From the NCBI GenBank assembly GCA_041649015.1, contig JBAZNU010000003.1, positions 62,001 to 126,000 on the forward strand: a stretch of 64,000 nucleotides of DNA. The letters are read 5' to 3'. The notes under the pieces were generated by a model. It was given only the letters and a program-made list of their open reading frames with translations. It ran no database searches and was not told the DNA's origin. Shown here one piece after another: positions 38,877 to 46,982 of the stretch. The stretch comes from Ignavibacteria bacterium (GTDB lineage Bacteria > Bacteroidota > Ignavibacteria > Tepidaquicellales > Tepidaquicellaceae). Each line of letters begins with the position of its first letter. The first letter of the stretch is position 1. Both the position numbers and the translations under genes were made by a program.

Positions 38877-39740
38877 CTATGTCTTCTCGAATACTATATT
38901 ATCTATCAGCCTTGTCTTACCGCAGAATACTGCAAGCGAAATCAGCATCTCGCCGTTAAAGTTTTTTAAGTCGGTAATCTCATCCAGCATTTTGTTATCC
39001 GTTATCGATACATACTGTACCGATAAATCATCGGATTTTGATTCTATCGTTTTCTTCATTTCCGACTTAATATCCTCTGAGTCGTAATAATTACCGTCTG
39101 TTATTCTGTCCTTTGCCTGATTAAGGGACTGGTTGATTACCGCCGCATTAGACTTCTGCTCATCGGTAAGGTATGTATTCCGCGAACTCATTGCCAATCC
39201 GTTGTCTTCACGCATCGTTTCGCAGATTCTAATCTCTACGTCGAGATTCAAATCGTTAACCATTTTTTTCAGCAGCGAAACTTGCTGTGCATCCTTCTGT
39301 CCGAAATATGAGAAATGCGGTTTTGTTATGTTGAATAGCTTCAATACAATTGTAGCAACTCCCTTAAAATGCCCCGGTCTGTACTTGCCTTCGAGCTTTT
39401 CAGATAGCTCCTCTACGTTTACATAGGCTCTGTAAAACTCGGGGTACATTTCTGTATCCTCGGGATAAAATATGTAATCTACCCCTGCCTGTTTGCAGAT
39501 GTAATAGTCTCTCAGGAAATTACGCGGGTACTTCGTGAAGTCTTCGTTTGGCAGAAACTGTGAGGGATTTACAAATATGCTTACAGCAACTATGTCGCAT
39601 TCATCCCTTGCAGCAAGCATTAGTGATACATGCCCCTCGTGCAAAAAACCCATCGTCGGAACAAAGCCTATAGTCTTGCCGGTACGTCTGTAATAATCGG
39701 CAATTTCCTGCATCGGCTTGATTTGCCTTATTACTTTCAA
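38877..39740 (-). CDS. panC: pantothenate synthetase
   Basis: A 287-residue enzyme that joins pantoate and beta-alanine with ATP to make pantothenate, the CoA precursor. ATP-binding motifs are FVPTMGFLHEGHVSLM (HEGH at 34-37, the HIGH signature of the nucleotidyltransferase fold), FGQKDAQQVSLLKKM and, later, GLAMSSRNTYL (the KMSKS-like loop). The length is normal. It starts at TTG, immediately after the accD stop with no gap, so it probably depends on coupled translation. panB and panD are not here. Confidence 0.95.
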   Translation of the reverse strand: MKVIRQIKPMQEIADYYRRTGKTIGFVPTMGFLHEGHVSLMLAARDECDIVAVSIFVNPSQFLPNEDFTKYPRNFLRDYYICKQAGVDYIFYPEDTEMYPEFYRAYVNVEELSEKLEGKYRPGHFKGVATIVLKLFNITKPHFSYFGQKDAQQVSLLKKMVNDLNLDVEIRICETMREDNGLAMSSRNTYLTDEQKSNAAVINQSLNQAKDRITDGNYYDSEDIKSEMKKTIESKSDDLSVQYVSITDNKMLDEITDLKNFNGEMLISLAVFCGKTRLIDNIVFEKT

Positions 39741-40583
39741 TTATCCTGCAAAGTGTTTTAAAAGCTGAGCAAGCTTTTCTTTCAGGTTCTTTCTGTCAAC
39801 TATTAAATCAAGGAATCCGTGCTCAAGCAGGAATTCCGAGCGCTGGAAACCCTTCGGTAAATCTTTGCCGGTCGCCTGTTTTATTACTCTCGGACCTGCA
39901 AATCCGATAAGTGCGTTCGGCTCGGCAATGTTAAGGTCGCCCTGCATCGCATAAGAAGCACTCGCTCCTCCCGTAGTTGGGTTCGTTATGAGAGATATGT
40001 AAGGTATTTTTTCTTCTGCAAGCTTTGCAAGTCTTGAAGAAATTTTCGCGAGCTGCATGAGTGATATTCCGCCTTCCATCATCCTTGCTCCGCCGCTTGA
40101 TGAGATAATGATAAGAGGTGTTTTTGTCTTAAGGCATCTGTCAACTGCTCTTGAAATTTTTTCACCCAGTACGCCGCCCATACTGCCGCCTATGAATGAA
40201 AAATCCATCGCACAAACTACCGCAGGCATCTTGTTTATTTCTCCTGTTCCCCATCTTATGGAATCGAACAGCTCGGTTTTTTTAATCGTCTCGTCAATTC
40301 TTTTGTCGTATGGTTTAGTGTCCGTAAACTGCAGCGTGTCAACGGATTTCATCTTCTTGTCAAATTCTTTGAATGTTCCCTCGTCAAACAGAAGCTTGAA
40401 ATATTCTTCGCTGCCTACCCTGAAATGATAACCGCATTTTATACAAGTGTATGAATTTGATTCCCACTGTTTCTTGTGCATCATCTCGCCGCACTCATCG
40501 CACTTTGTCCACATCCCGTCGGGAAGGTCTTGCTTCGGTGTGTCAGTAAGAATATTCTTTTCAGATCTTTTAAACCATGCCAT
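39741..40583 (-). CDS. accD: acetyl-CoA carboxylase carboxyltransferase subunit beta
   Basis: A 280-residue subunit. With AccA it moves the carboxyl group from carboxy-biotin to acetyl-CoA, giving malonyl-CoA for fatty acid synthesis. A zinc ribbon has cysteines 28, 31, 47 and 50 (KCDECG, then CIKCGYHF). The crotonase-fold part contains SSSGGARMMEGGISLMQLAK and LITNPTTGGASASYAMQGD, the acyl-CoA oxyanion loops. The length is close to other bacterial AccD proteins. It is followed directly by panC, linking CoA and fatty acid genes on one message; tsaB precedes it by 89 bases. Confidence 0.96.
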   Translation of the reverse strand: MAWFKRSEKNILTDTPKQDLPDGMWTKCDECGEMMHKKQWESNSYTCIKCGYHFRVGSEEYFKLLFDEGTFKEFDKKMKSVDTLQFTDTKPYDKRIDETIKKTELFDSIRWGTGEINKMPAVVCAMDFSFIGGSMGGVLGEKISRAVDRCLKTKTPLIIISSSGGARMMEGGISLMQLAKISSRLAKLAEEKIPYISLITNPTTGGASASYAMQGDLNIAEPNALIGFAGPRVIKQATGKDLPKGFQRSEFLLEHGFLDLIVDRKNLKEKLAQLLKHFAG

Positions 40584-40672
40584 TTTTTCTAAAATTTAAT
40601 TTATAAAATTATTCCGCCTCAAGTTCACAATTCCGCTCCTCGCTCCCGGTTTCCTGACAGGGAACGCTGGGT

Positions 40673-41329
40673 TTATTTTACCTCTGACGTTTTATTTCCT
40701 AAAAATTGTTTCATGTAAAAAGGTTCGCTCGTCATGTAATCGCTTATTCGACCCGCTTTTATACACTTAACTGCAAGACTGTATAGAGCAGTCAGGTTTG
40801 TCTTGTCAAACATATTAACGGTACTCCTATCCGCGGGAAAATCATGAACGATATTATCATTAAGCAAGAGCAAACCTTCAATCTTCCCAAAATCTTTGGG
40901 TATTGCCGTTTGATAATCCGTTATTCTTTTACCATTCTCAAACACGGCATAGTAAAACTCACCCGATTTCATTCCCGAGGTTATGAGCGGTATAACTTTA
41001 GCTTTTCCGCCATTGCTCAGGTAGTACTTTTCAGCGATTAAATCCAGCGAATTAACCTCTATCAAATTAGCACCCGTCGCAAAACACATTGCCTTCGAAA
41101 TTGCAGAACCAATTCTTAAACCGGTAAATGACCCGGGTCCGTTTGAAAGTCCTATAAAATCAATGTCTTGAAAGCAAAATCCCTTCTCGTCAAATTCAGA
41201 TTTAATTTCATAAACGAGGTCATCAGCGTTTTTGCTGACATCGAGTGTTTTCAATATACAAAAATCGCTTTTCTTGTTATATGCAAATTCAATTTTTCTT
41301 GAGGCTGTGTCTATCAGCAATATGTTCAT
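40673..41329 (-). CDS. tsaB: tRNA threonylcarbamoyladenosine biosynthesis protein TsaB
   Basis: A 218-residue ASKHA-fold protein, a partner of TsaD and TsaE in making the t6A modification at position 37 of ANN-decoding tRNAs. The fold is marked by MNILLIDTASRKIEFA at the start and GLSNGPGSFTGLRIGSAISKAM, the family signature, near residue 61. Its start is one base after the tsaE stop, and porX-tsaE-tsaB read as one operon. Confidence 0.95.
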   Translation of the reverse strand: MNILLIDTASRKIEFAYNKKSDFCILKTLDVSKNADDLVYEIKSEFDEKGFCFQDIDFIGLSNGPGSFTGLRIGSAISKAMCFATGANLIEVNSLDLIAEKYYLSNGGKAKVIPLITSGMKSGEFYYAVFENGKRITDYQTAIPKDFGKIEGLLLLNDNIVHDFPADRSTVNMFDKTNLTALYSLAVKCIKAGRISDYMTSEPFYMKQFLGNKTSEVK

Positions 41330-41330
41330 A

Positions 41331-41777
41331 TTATTCGTGTTTCTTGTCAGTTTTAATGAAATTTATTAATCTTTCCTCTGTTTTTGAGCCGTATTCAATT
41401 AAAACCTTGTCAATTTCTTTATTCAGATATTCTTCTGCTATCTCAGGCCACTCAATAAGTACTATCGAATTAGTGTCTATATATTCATTAAACCCAATTA
41501 CCTCAAGTTCAGCGGGGGACTTTAATCTGTACAGGTCTAAATGATATATTTTTATTTCATTATTATCTTTGTCAATGCCTTTGTATTCATTAACAAGTAT
41601 AAATGTCGGACTGTTGACAATATCCTGAACTTTGAAATAATTGCAAATGCCTTTCACAAACTGGGTCTTACCGGTTCCAAGATTTCCCTTAAGCCCTACT
41701 AAACTTCCTCGCTTCAGTTCATCTGCGAATTTTCGTCCTGCGGCAATCGTTTCTTTTTCGCTCTTGGAAACTATCAT
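41331..41777 (-). CDS. tsaE: tRNA threonylcarbamoyladenosine biosynthesis ATPase TsaE
   Basis: A 148-residue P-loop ATPase that drives turnover of the TsaBD complex during t6A synthesis. The Walker A motif is GLKGNLGTGKTQFVKGI (31-38 for the core), followed by VNSPTFILVNEY (switch region) and HLDLYRLKSPAELEVIGF. The length is typical. The ATG start overlaps the porX stop by one base (TAATG), so translation is coupled to porX. Confidence 0.95.
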   Translation of the reverse strand: MIVSKSEKETIAAGRKFADELKRGSLVGLKGNLGTGKTQFVKGICNYFKVQDIVNSPTFILVNEYKGIDKDNNEIKIYHLDLYRLKSPAELEVIGFNEYIDTNSIVLIEWPEIAEEYLNKEIDKVLIEYGSKTEERLINFIKTDKKHE

Positions 41778-43342
41778 TACCCCTTGCTTTCTAATATGGC
41801 TATCGGTAGTATCATTTCTTCCATCGATATCCCGCCGTGCTGGAATGTGTCGTTGTAATAGTTCAAATATTTATGGTAATCGGTCGGATAGACAAAATAA
41901 AAGTCTTCCTTCGCGATTATGTAATTCACAATACCATTCCTGACGGGTAGCTTGTAATCAGTTGGGTTCTTTATTAAAACAGCATTTCTCGGTTCCGCTT
42001 TTACGTTTCGTCCGTATTTATACCTGAGGTTTGTTGCTGATTCTCTGTCGCCCATCGCTTTTACTCCGTGCAGACACCTTATGCTGCCGTGGTCAGTGGT
42101 TATAATTATCTTAACTCCGGATTTTGTCGATAGCTGTCTCAGCATTCCGAAAAATGACGAGTGTTCAAACCACGACTCCGTAAGCGACCTGTATGCAGAC
42201 TCGTCGGGAGCAATTTCCTTCAGAATTGCTGTATCGCTTCTGGAATGAGATATCATGTCAAGAAAGTTTATTACTATCGCATTCAAATGATTATTGCAGA
42301 ACGAAATTATCTTGTTTTCTACTCCTCTGCTGAAATCCGAATCCATTATTTTCGTGTACTTTAACTCATTGCGAAGTTTTACTTTCTTACGTTCAAGAAG
42401 TTTCTGGAGAAATTCTTTCTCAAAATTGTTCTTTGAGTTTTCATCGTCGTCGCTCGTCTTCCATAGATTCGGATAGTATTTCTCAATCTCAGACGGATAC
42501 ATTCCTGCGAATATCGCATTCCTGCAGTAGGGTGTTGCAGTTGGTAAAAGGGAGTAATAATAATCTTTTGAAATTTTAAAATACCTGTCCAGATATTTTT
42601 CCATCATTACCCACTGGTCAAGTCTCATGCAGTCCACGACAAAGAAGAAAACAGACTTGTTCTTTTCAATCTCCGGTATAAGGTACTTCTCGGCAATCTC
42701 ATTCGATAGCACAGGCTTGCTTTCACCGTTATTTACCCAGTTCAGGTAATTCCTTTCAACGTATTTAGAAAATCCTACATTGCACTCTCTTCTCTGATCT
42801 AATGCAGTCTGCTTTAGTCCAATCTCCGGATGTTCATCAAGTTCCATTTCCCAGTTTGTCATTTTAGCATGAATGTTTGCCCACTCTTCCCAGTCAGGAT
42901 CATTCATCAGAGATACGGAAATCTGATTGAACTCCTGTATATAATCCCTCGAAACCTGATTTCCCTTAAGTTTACTGCCTTCAAGAAATTTCTTGCAGAC
43001 AAGGAGTACCTGTTTTGGATTTACGGGTTTTAGCAGGTAATCATTAATTTTTTTGCCTATAGCATCTTCCATTAAACTTTCAGTCTCATTCTTCGTAACC
43101 ATCACTACCGGCAGATTTGGCTTTAAGTCTTTAATCTCGGAAAGTGTCTCAAGCCCGCCCTTGCCGGGCATCATTTCATCCATGAAGACAAGGTCAACAT
43201 TATTCTCTTTTATAAATTGTAAAGCGTCAACGCCGTTTGTCGCCTCTAATACTACATACCCCTTTTGTTTGAGGAACATAATGTTGGATTTCAGTAAATC
43301 TATTTCATCATCTACCCATAGAATGATTTCTTTGTTTTCCAT
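41777..43342 (-). CDS. porX: PorX-like response regulator with PglZ domain
   Basis: A 521-residue two-domain protein. Residues 1-120 form a receiver with Asp11, Asp12, phospho-acceptor Asp55, Thr83 and Lys105. A helical linker (about 125-225) leads to a PglZ/alkaline-phosphatase-like domain: VFFFVVDCMRLDQW (about 231-244, metal aspartates), LLPTATPYCRNAIFAG (candidate nucleophile Thr268 or Thr270), NFLDMISHSRSD and IIITTDHGSIRC. PorX is known in Porphyromonas and relatives as the regulator that links the PorY kinase to T9SS function and hydrolyses cyclic oligonucleotides. It heads the operon with tsaE and tsaB. It matches the five T9SS cargo genes in this window. The PorY partner and T9SS core genes are not seen here. 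Confidence 0.9.
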   Translation of the reverse strand: MENKEIILWVDDEIDLLKSNIMFLKQKGYVVLEATNGVDALQFIKENNVDLVFMDEMMPGKGGLETLSEIKDLKPNLPVVMVTKNETESLMEDAIGKKINDYLLKPVNPKQVLLVCKKFLEGSKLKGNQVSRDYIQEFNQISVSLMNDPDWEEWANIHAKMTNWEMELDEHPEIGLKQTALDQRRECNVGFSKYVERNYLNWVNNGESKPVLSNEIAEKYLIPEIEKNKSVFFFVVDCMRLDQWVMMEKYLDRYFKISKDYYYSLLPTATPYCRNAIFAGMYPSEIEKYYPNLWKTSDDDENSKNNFEKEFLQKLLERKKVKLRNELKYTKIMDSDFSRGVENKIISFCNNHLNAIVINFLDMISHSRSDTAILKEIAPDESAYRSLTESWFEHSSFFGMLRQLSTKSGVKIIITTDHGSIRCLHGVKAMGDRESATNLRYKYGRNVKAEPRNAVLIKNPTDYKLPVRNGIVNYIIAKEDFYFVYPTDYHKYLNYYNDTFQHGGISMEEMILPIAILESKG

Positions 43343-43695
43343 GTTTTTTGCTTTAGTTAGAAAAATGGTATCAACTCGTCATTTATTCTTGTCTTATTCC
43401 TTTGTTTTCTGTTTAATGTTTTCTGTTTTAATGTTTTCTGCTTAATTTATAATTCCGTTTGTATTGCTGTCTTTTTGTTAATTTATAACAAATTTTCCTC
43501 AAATTCATTCTTATAATTCATCTCCATATTTCTGCCCGCTAAACGCTGCCCGCTATCTCTCTTGCCCGCTGTTTTCTTGTCCGCTGTTCTCTAAACGCTG
43601 CCCGCTGTTTTCTTGTCCGCTGCCCGCTGTCCGCTATCTCTTATGTCCGCTATCTCTTATGTCCGCTATCTCTTATGTCCGCTTAACGCTTTACG
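43343..43695. other. intergenic region with CCGCT tandem repeats
   Basis: A 353-base spacer between porX's start and the rlmD stop. 43343-43530 is AT-rich and should hold the porX promoter, with repeated TTTTCTGTTTAATG words near 43401-43442. The array listed at 43531-43695 fills the rest. Confidence 0.5.
43531..43695. repeat. CCGCTG-type repeat tract with a 16-bp perfect tandem array
   Basis: Words TGCCCGCT, TGTCCGCT and ATCTCTT recur throughout. The unit GTCCGCTATCTCTTAT is exactly repeated three times at 43629-43676 and begins a fourth. The tract runs into the rlmD stop codon, where CGCTAATCTCTTA resembles the unit. Confidence 0.85.
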
Positions 43696-45099
43696 CTAAT
43701 CTCTTAAAATCTCCACCACATTCTCCACATGATACGTCTGCGGAAACATATCCACCGGTTGTACTCTTCCTATCCTGTACTTTCCTTTGTTCATTATTAT
43801 ACTCAAATCCCTTGCTTGTGTTACAGGATTACAACTTACATAAACTATTTTCTCAAAATCCGAACCGCTCAGCACTTCACATATATCAGGATGCAGCCCC
43901 GACCTAGGCGGGTCAAGTATTACTTTGTTATAAGTACTATCTTTAAAATTCAATAGAAAGTCTTTTATATCCGACACTTCGAATTCTGCATTCTCAATAC
44001 CGTTCAGCTTTGCATTCTCTCTTGCGCTTTCAATAGATTCTACAATCAGCTCCACACCCTTGACTTTATTCACCATCTCGGAAATGTAAATAGATATCGA
44101 ACCCGTTCCGCAGTAAAGGTCAAGTATATTATCGCCTTTGGTAAAACCACCAAATTCCGTCGCGGTACTGTAAAGTTTTTCCGCTTGTAGAGTGTTAGTC
44201 TGGAAAAAAGAATTTGGCGAAATCTTAAATAAATATTCTTTGCTTCCGCCTATCAGCTTTTCGGTTATATACCCATTTCCATACAGTATTTTTACATCCT
44301 CCGCAAAAGCAACCTGCGCTTTCTTCTGTGTAAATGAGTTTATCAATGTCGTCACCAACGGAAATTCTTTCTTCATCTCTTCCGTGTATTCATTCATCAG
44401 TACTTCATTGTAATCGTACGTAATCAGATTCACCATCAAATCATCAGTCCTCTTGCATTCCCTTACTATCAGAAACCTTAAATATCCCGAATGCGTCTTT
44501 GTTGTATAAACCGAAACTCCTCTCTCCTTAAAAAACCTCCTTGCATGATTTAAAATATTGCTCGTAACCTCAGATTGTAAAAAGCATTCCTCAATATCAA
44601 GTATCTTGGTGTGAAATCTCGGCAGATGAAACCCAACCGCAAAGTTTTCCTTTTCTTTATTCTCATCAAGGTTCGTCAGCCATTTCTCGTCCGAAAACGA
44701 AAACTCCATCTTATTCCTGTAATAATATTCATTGTCAGATTTTATCGCAGGAGAAATTGTCAAATCTTTAATCCCGCCGATTTTATCAAAAGCATTCCTG
44801 ACCGCATCGGTCTTATACTCTGCCTGCTTGTCATAACTGTAATTCTGAACCTTGCACCCGCCGCATACTCCGAAATGCTTGCACCTCGGCTTAACCCTGT
44901 GCGGCGATTCCTTATTAATATTTATCGCTATTGCCTCTGCATAATTCTTCTTTACTTTTCTTATCTTTGCAGTCACCTCGTCACCCGGAAGTGCATCCTT
45001 GCAAAACACTACAAACCCCTCACCTACCCTCGCCACCCCCATTCCTTCTGAGTTCAGCGACTCAATCTTTAGTTCTATTTCCTGATTCTTCTTTACCAT
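43696..45099 (-). CDS. rlmD: 23S rRNA (uracil-C5)-methyltransferase, RumA/RlmD family
   Basis: A 467-residue SAM-dependent RNA methyltransferase. A TRAM domain (about 1-60, IESLNSEGMGVARVGEGFVVF) is followed by Fe-S cluster cysteines 73, 79 and 82 (CKHFGVCGGC) and a fourth one later. The catalytic domain has ILDLYCGTGSISIYI (SAM motif, about 315) and VSCNPVTQARDL with the catalytic cysteine near 424. DPPRSGLHPDICE is the family motif. It methylates C5 of a uridine in 23S rRNA, in E. coli U1939; RlmC or TrmA-like targets cannot be excluded. Its final codons lie in the CCGCT repeat tract. Confidence 0.9.
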   Translation of the reverse strand: MVKKNQEIELKIESLNSEGMGVARVGEGFVVFCKDALPGDEVTAKIRKVKKNYAEAIAININKESPHRVKPRCKHFGVCGGCKVQNYSYDKQAEYKTDAVRNAFDKIGGIKDLTISPAIKSDNEYYYRNKMEFSFSDEKWLTNLDENKEKENFAVGFHLPRFHTKILDIEECFLQSEVTSNILNHARRFFKERGVSVYTTKTHSGYLRFLIVRECKRTDDLMVNLITYDYNEVLMNEYTEEMKKEFPLVTTLINSFTQKKAQVAFAEDVKILYGNGYITEKLIGGSKEYLFKISPNSFFQTNTLQAEKLYSTATEFGGFTKGDNILDLYCGTGSISIYISEMVNKVKGVELIVESIESARENAKLNGIENAEFEVSDIKDFLLNFKDSTYNKVILDPPRSGLHPDICEVLSGSDFEKIVYVSCNPVTQARDLSIIMNKGKYRIGRVQPVDMFPQTYHVENVVEILRD

Positions 45100-45486
45100 T
45101 AAGTTTTTATAATTAATATCAAATTAAACATCCTGCCCTTCATAAAATATCCACAATTGCTTGTCAAAGCCATCTTCTCTGTTCTCTTTGCGACCTTTGT
45201 TCTTCTTTGCGGCCTCTGCGTTAAAATCTTTTTAAATAATCTTATTAGCTATATTATTCTATATATCGTCTTTGTGGCCTCTGCGAACTCAGCGGTTAAA
45301 ATTCTTCAACATGTGTCTTCTTTCTTTTGTTTGTAGATTTATCTACGCCGAGTTCTCAGTGGAAAATAATTTTTTGTTTGCTTCTTTGCTGCATCGTGTT
45401 TTTGGTGTTTTAGTGATGGAAAATTTCCACTTTTCGAATATTGTAATTTAATTATATTACATCTAATTTTCATAAATTTTAATTAC
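45100..45486. other. intergenic region with CTTTGCGGCCTCTGCG repeats
   Basis: A 387-base divergent spacer. Two copies of a CTTTG[CT]GGCCTCTGCG-type word lie at about 45205-45220 and 45270-45285, each followed by a GTTAAAAT ending, with a degenerate earlier copy at 45186-45200 and a further ACGCCGAGTTCTCAGTGGAAAA string at 45345-45366. No gene was seen. Confidence 0.55.
45183..45366. repeat. CTTTGCGNCCTCTGCG(TT)AAAAT repeat cluster
   Basis: Three related copies separated by AT-rich DNA: CTTTGCGACCTTTG (45186-45199), CTTTGCGGCCTCTGCGTTAA (45205-45224) and CTTTGTGGCCTCTGCGAACT (45270-45289, then CAGCGGTTAAAAT). The complementary-sounding GAGTTCTCAGTGGAAAA closes the cluster. I recall similar CTCTGCG strings as intergenic repeats in other phyla; this was not checked. 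Confidence 0.65.
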
Positions 45487-46029
45487 ATGGACAGACTAAT
45501 TTCGGTTAAATCACAAGACGACATACTCCAGCAGTACAGGCAGACTCCCATCGCCTCACTGCTCGAATACCATAACCTGAAAAAGTCATTTTCCTCTTAT
45601 AACAAAGCCGAACTCCTTATCGGCATGTGCATGGATAACCGTAAACACATGCGTATTCCCGATAACTTTGCATTCATTATCCGTGCAGGCGGTGCGAACC
45701 TCCGTTACAGCGAGTTTAAAGTTTCATTCGCCATTGCAGTCGGTAAAGTTCAGAACATTGCTCTCATAGGACATAACAAATGCGGCATGGTGAACCTTGT
45801 TTCCCGGAAAAATGAATTCATAAATGGTCTCGTCGAAAACGCAGGATGGGATATAGAAAAAGCCGAAGAACATTTCAACCGGTTTGCACCCATGTACGAA
45901 ATCGGAAACGAGATAGATTTTATACTCAGCGAAACAGTTCGGCTTCGCAGCAAATACCCGAAAGTTAACATTGCTCCTTTGCTCTATCTTGTTGAAGACC
46001 ATAACCTTTATTTTATAAAAGAAGACTGA
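45487..46029 (+). CDS. beta-carbonic anhydrase-like protein
   Basis: A 180-residue protein with the zinc-binding signature of beta-class carbonic anhydrases: Cys48-Met-Asp50-Asn-Arg52, then His96-Asn-Lys-Cys99-Gly (GHNKCGM). AFIIRAGGANLR between them corresponds to the conserved R-x-A-G region. The family interconverts carbon dioxide and bicarbonate in the cytoplasm. It is a little shorter than classical beta enzymes and its C-terminus (NIAPLLYLVEDHNLYFI) is atypical, so it may be one of the related beta-CA-like proteins without proven activity. It precedes the LOG-family gene by 8 bases and is probably in an operon with it. Confidence 0.82.
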   Translation: MDRLISVKSQDDILQQYRQTPIASLLEYHNLKKSFSSYNKAELLIGMCMDNRKHMRIPDNFAFIIRAGGANLRYSEFKVSFAIAVGKVQNIALIGHNKCGMVNLVSRKNEFINGLVENAGWDIEKAEEHFNRFAPMYEIGNEIDFILSETVRLRSKYPKVNIAPLLYLVEDHNLYFIKED

Positions 46030-46037
46030 GAGTATAA

Positions 46038-46616
46038 ATGAAAATATGTGTTTACTGCGCCTCAAGCCCCAAAGTCGATAAAATATATTTTGATGCCACC
46101 GAACGGCTCGGACACGAACTCGTACGCGAAAATGTAGAGGTTGTCTTCGGAGGCGGTGCACACGGACTAATGGGAATGCTCGCCGATACAATCCTTAAAC
46201 ACAACGGGAGAATTAAAGGCATTATGCCCAGATTCATGGACGATGTAGAATGGGGACATCCGGGTGTCTCAGATTTTGTTTACACCGATACAATGCACGA
46301 ACGCAAAGCAAAATTCCTTCATGGCGTTGACGGACTCGTCGCACTCCCGGGCGGAACAGGCACGCTCGAAGAACTTCTCGAAGCCATTACTCTCAAACGT
46401 CTCGGACTATTCCTTAAACCTATCGTCATTCTTAATACAAGCGGATACTACGACCCATTGATTCAAATGCTTGAAAAAGCCGTCTCGCAAAAATTCATGA
46501 ACGAAATCCATCTCAAAATGTGGCGCTTCGTATCCGAACCCGAAGAAGTTATCCCCGCCATAAAATCACACCCCGAATGGGATTCCGGCGCCATCAACTT
46601 CGCCCTCAGCAAATAG
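46038..46616 (+). CDS. LOG-family Rossmann-fold phosphoribohydrolase (TIGR00730 type)
   Basis: A 192-residue protein with the lysine-decarboxylase-like (LOG) fold. The sequence MKICVYCASSPKVD opens the nucleotide-binding fold, GGGAHGLMGMLADTIL forms the phosphate loop and PGGTGTLEELLEAITLKRLGL is the family signature with the catalytic Glu. Members cleave cytokinin or other nucleoside 5'-monophosphates to base and ribose 5-phosphate; in bacteria the physiological substrate is often unclear. It is co-oriented with the carbonic anhydrase-like gene. Its stop lies directly before a repeat-rich tract. Confidence 0.9.
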   Translation: MKICVYCASSPKVDKIYFDATERLGHELVRENVEVVFGGGAHGLMGMLADTILKHNGRIKGIMPRFMDDVEWGHPGVSDFVYTDTMHERKAKFLHGVDGLVALPGGTGTLEELLEAITLKRLGLFLKPIVILNTSGYYDPLIQMLEKAVSQKFMNEIHLKMWRFVSEPEEVIPAIKSHPEWDSGAINFALSK

Positions 46617-46628
46617 CTCTTCTCTTAA

Positions 46629-46826
46629 TCCTGCTCCTCTGCCCGCTGCACGCTGAACGCTGTACACTGTCCGCTATCTCTTCTGCCCGCTGCCCGCTAT
46701 CTCCCTGTCCGCTGCCCGCTATCTCTTCTTTCTTCTGTCCGCTGTACGCTGCACGCTGCACGCTGAACGCTGTACACTGTACGCTATCTCTCCTGTCCGC
46801 TGTCCGCTATCTCTTCTGCCCGCTGT
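46629..46826. repeat. CCGCTG/CACGCTG/ATCTCTT-type repeat tract
   Basis: Words TGCCCGCT, TGTCCGCT, GCACGCTG, GAACGCTG, GTACACTG and CTATCTCTT recur. A 22-base block, GCACGCTGAACGCTGTACAC plus TG, is repeated exactly at about 46648 and 46758. Vocabulary matches the tract next to rlmD at 43531. Confidence 0.8.
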
Positions 46827-46853
46827 TCTTAACTCGCTCTGTGCGTTCTTTGC

Positions 46854-46871
46854 ATCCCGACTTGTCGGGAT
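46854..46871. repeat. ATCCCGAC palindromic hairpin
   Basis: An 8-bp perfect inverted repeat (ATCCCGAC / GTCGGGAT) with a 2-base centre (TT), inside the repeat tract. It is not followed by a T run, so it is listed as a repeat rather than a terminator. Confidence 0.75.
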
Positions 46872-46976
46872 TCTTAACTCGTTCTTGTTCTTAATTCGCT
46901 CCTGTTCTTAATTCGTTCTTGTTCTTAACTCGCTCTTGCTCATAATTCGTTCTTGTTCTTAATTCGTTCTTGCTCC
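46871..46976. repeat. 17-bp tandem array, six copies
   Basis: Six contiguous units of 17 bases based on TTCTTAA[CT]TCG[CT]TCTTG, with a few substitutions, ending six bases before the M28 peptidase stop. A related earlier word, TTCTTAACTCGCTCTGTG, occurs at 46827. Confidence 0.88.
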
Positions 46977-46982
46977 AAAAAT

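Larger units (their letters stand above)
46617..46982. other. repeat-filled intergenic region
   Basis: 366 bases between converging genes, almost wholly repetitive: a CCGCTG-type tract (46629-46826), an ATCCCGAC hairpin (46854-46871) and a 17-bp tandem array (46871-46976). No gene: an open frame through it only translates the repeats. Confidence 0.7.

Noticed and set aside
45724..46191. 155-codon minus-strand frame across the carbonic anhydrase and LOG genes
   Set aside because: Antisense shadow of two genes with clear catalytic motifs; no independent start signal or family.
46854..46871. ATCCCGAC hairpin as terminator
   Set aside because: No T run on either side; it is embedded in repeats.
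46520..46894. Open frame of 124 codons rich in Leu, Cys, Ser and Pro after the LOG gene
   Set aside because: It mostly translates the CCGCTG repeat tract and out-of-frame LOG sequence; composition is repetitive with no fold signal.
43531..46976. Repeat arrays as CRISPR
   Set aside because: Units are short and directly joined, with no spacers of constant length and no cas genes.
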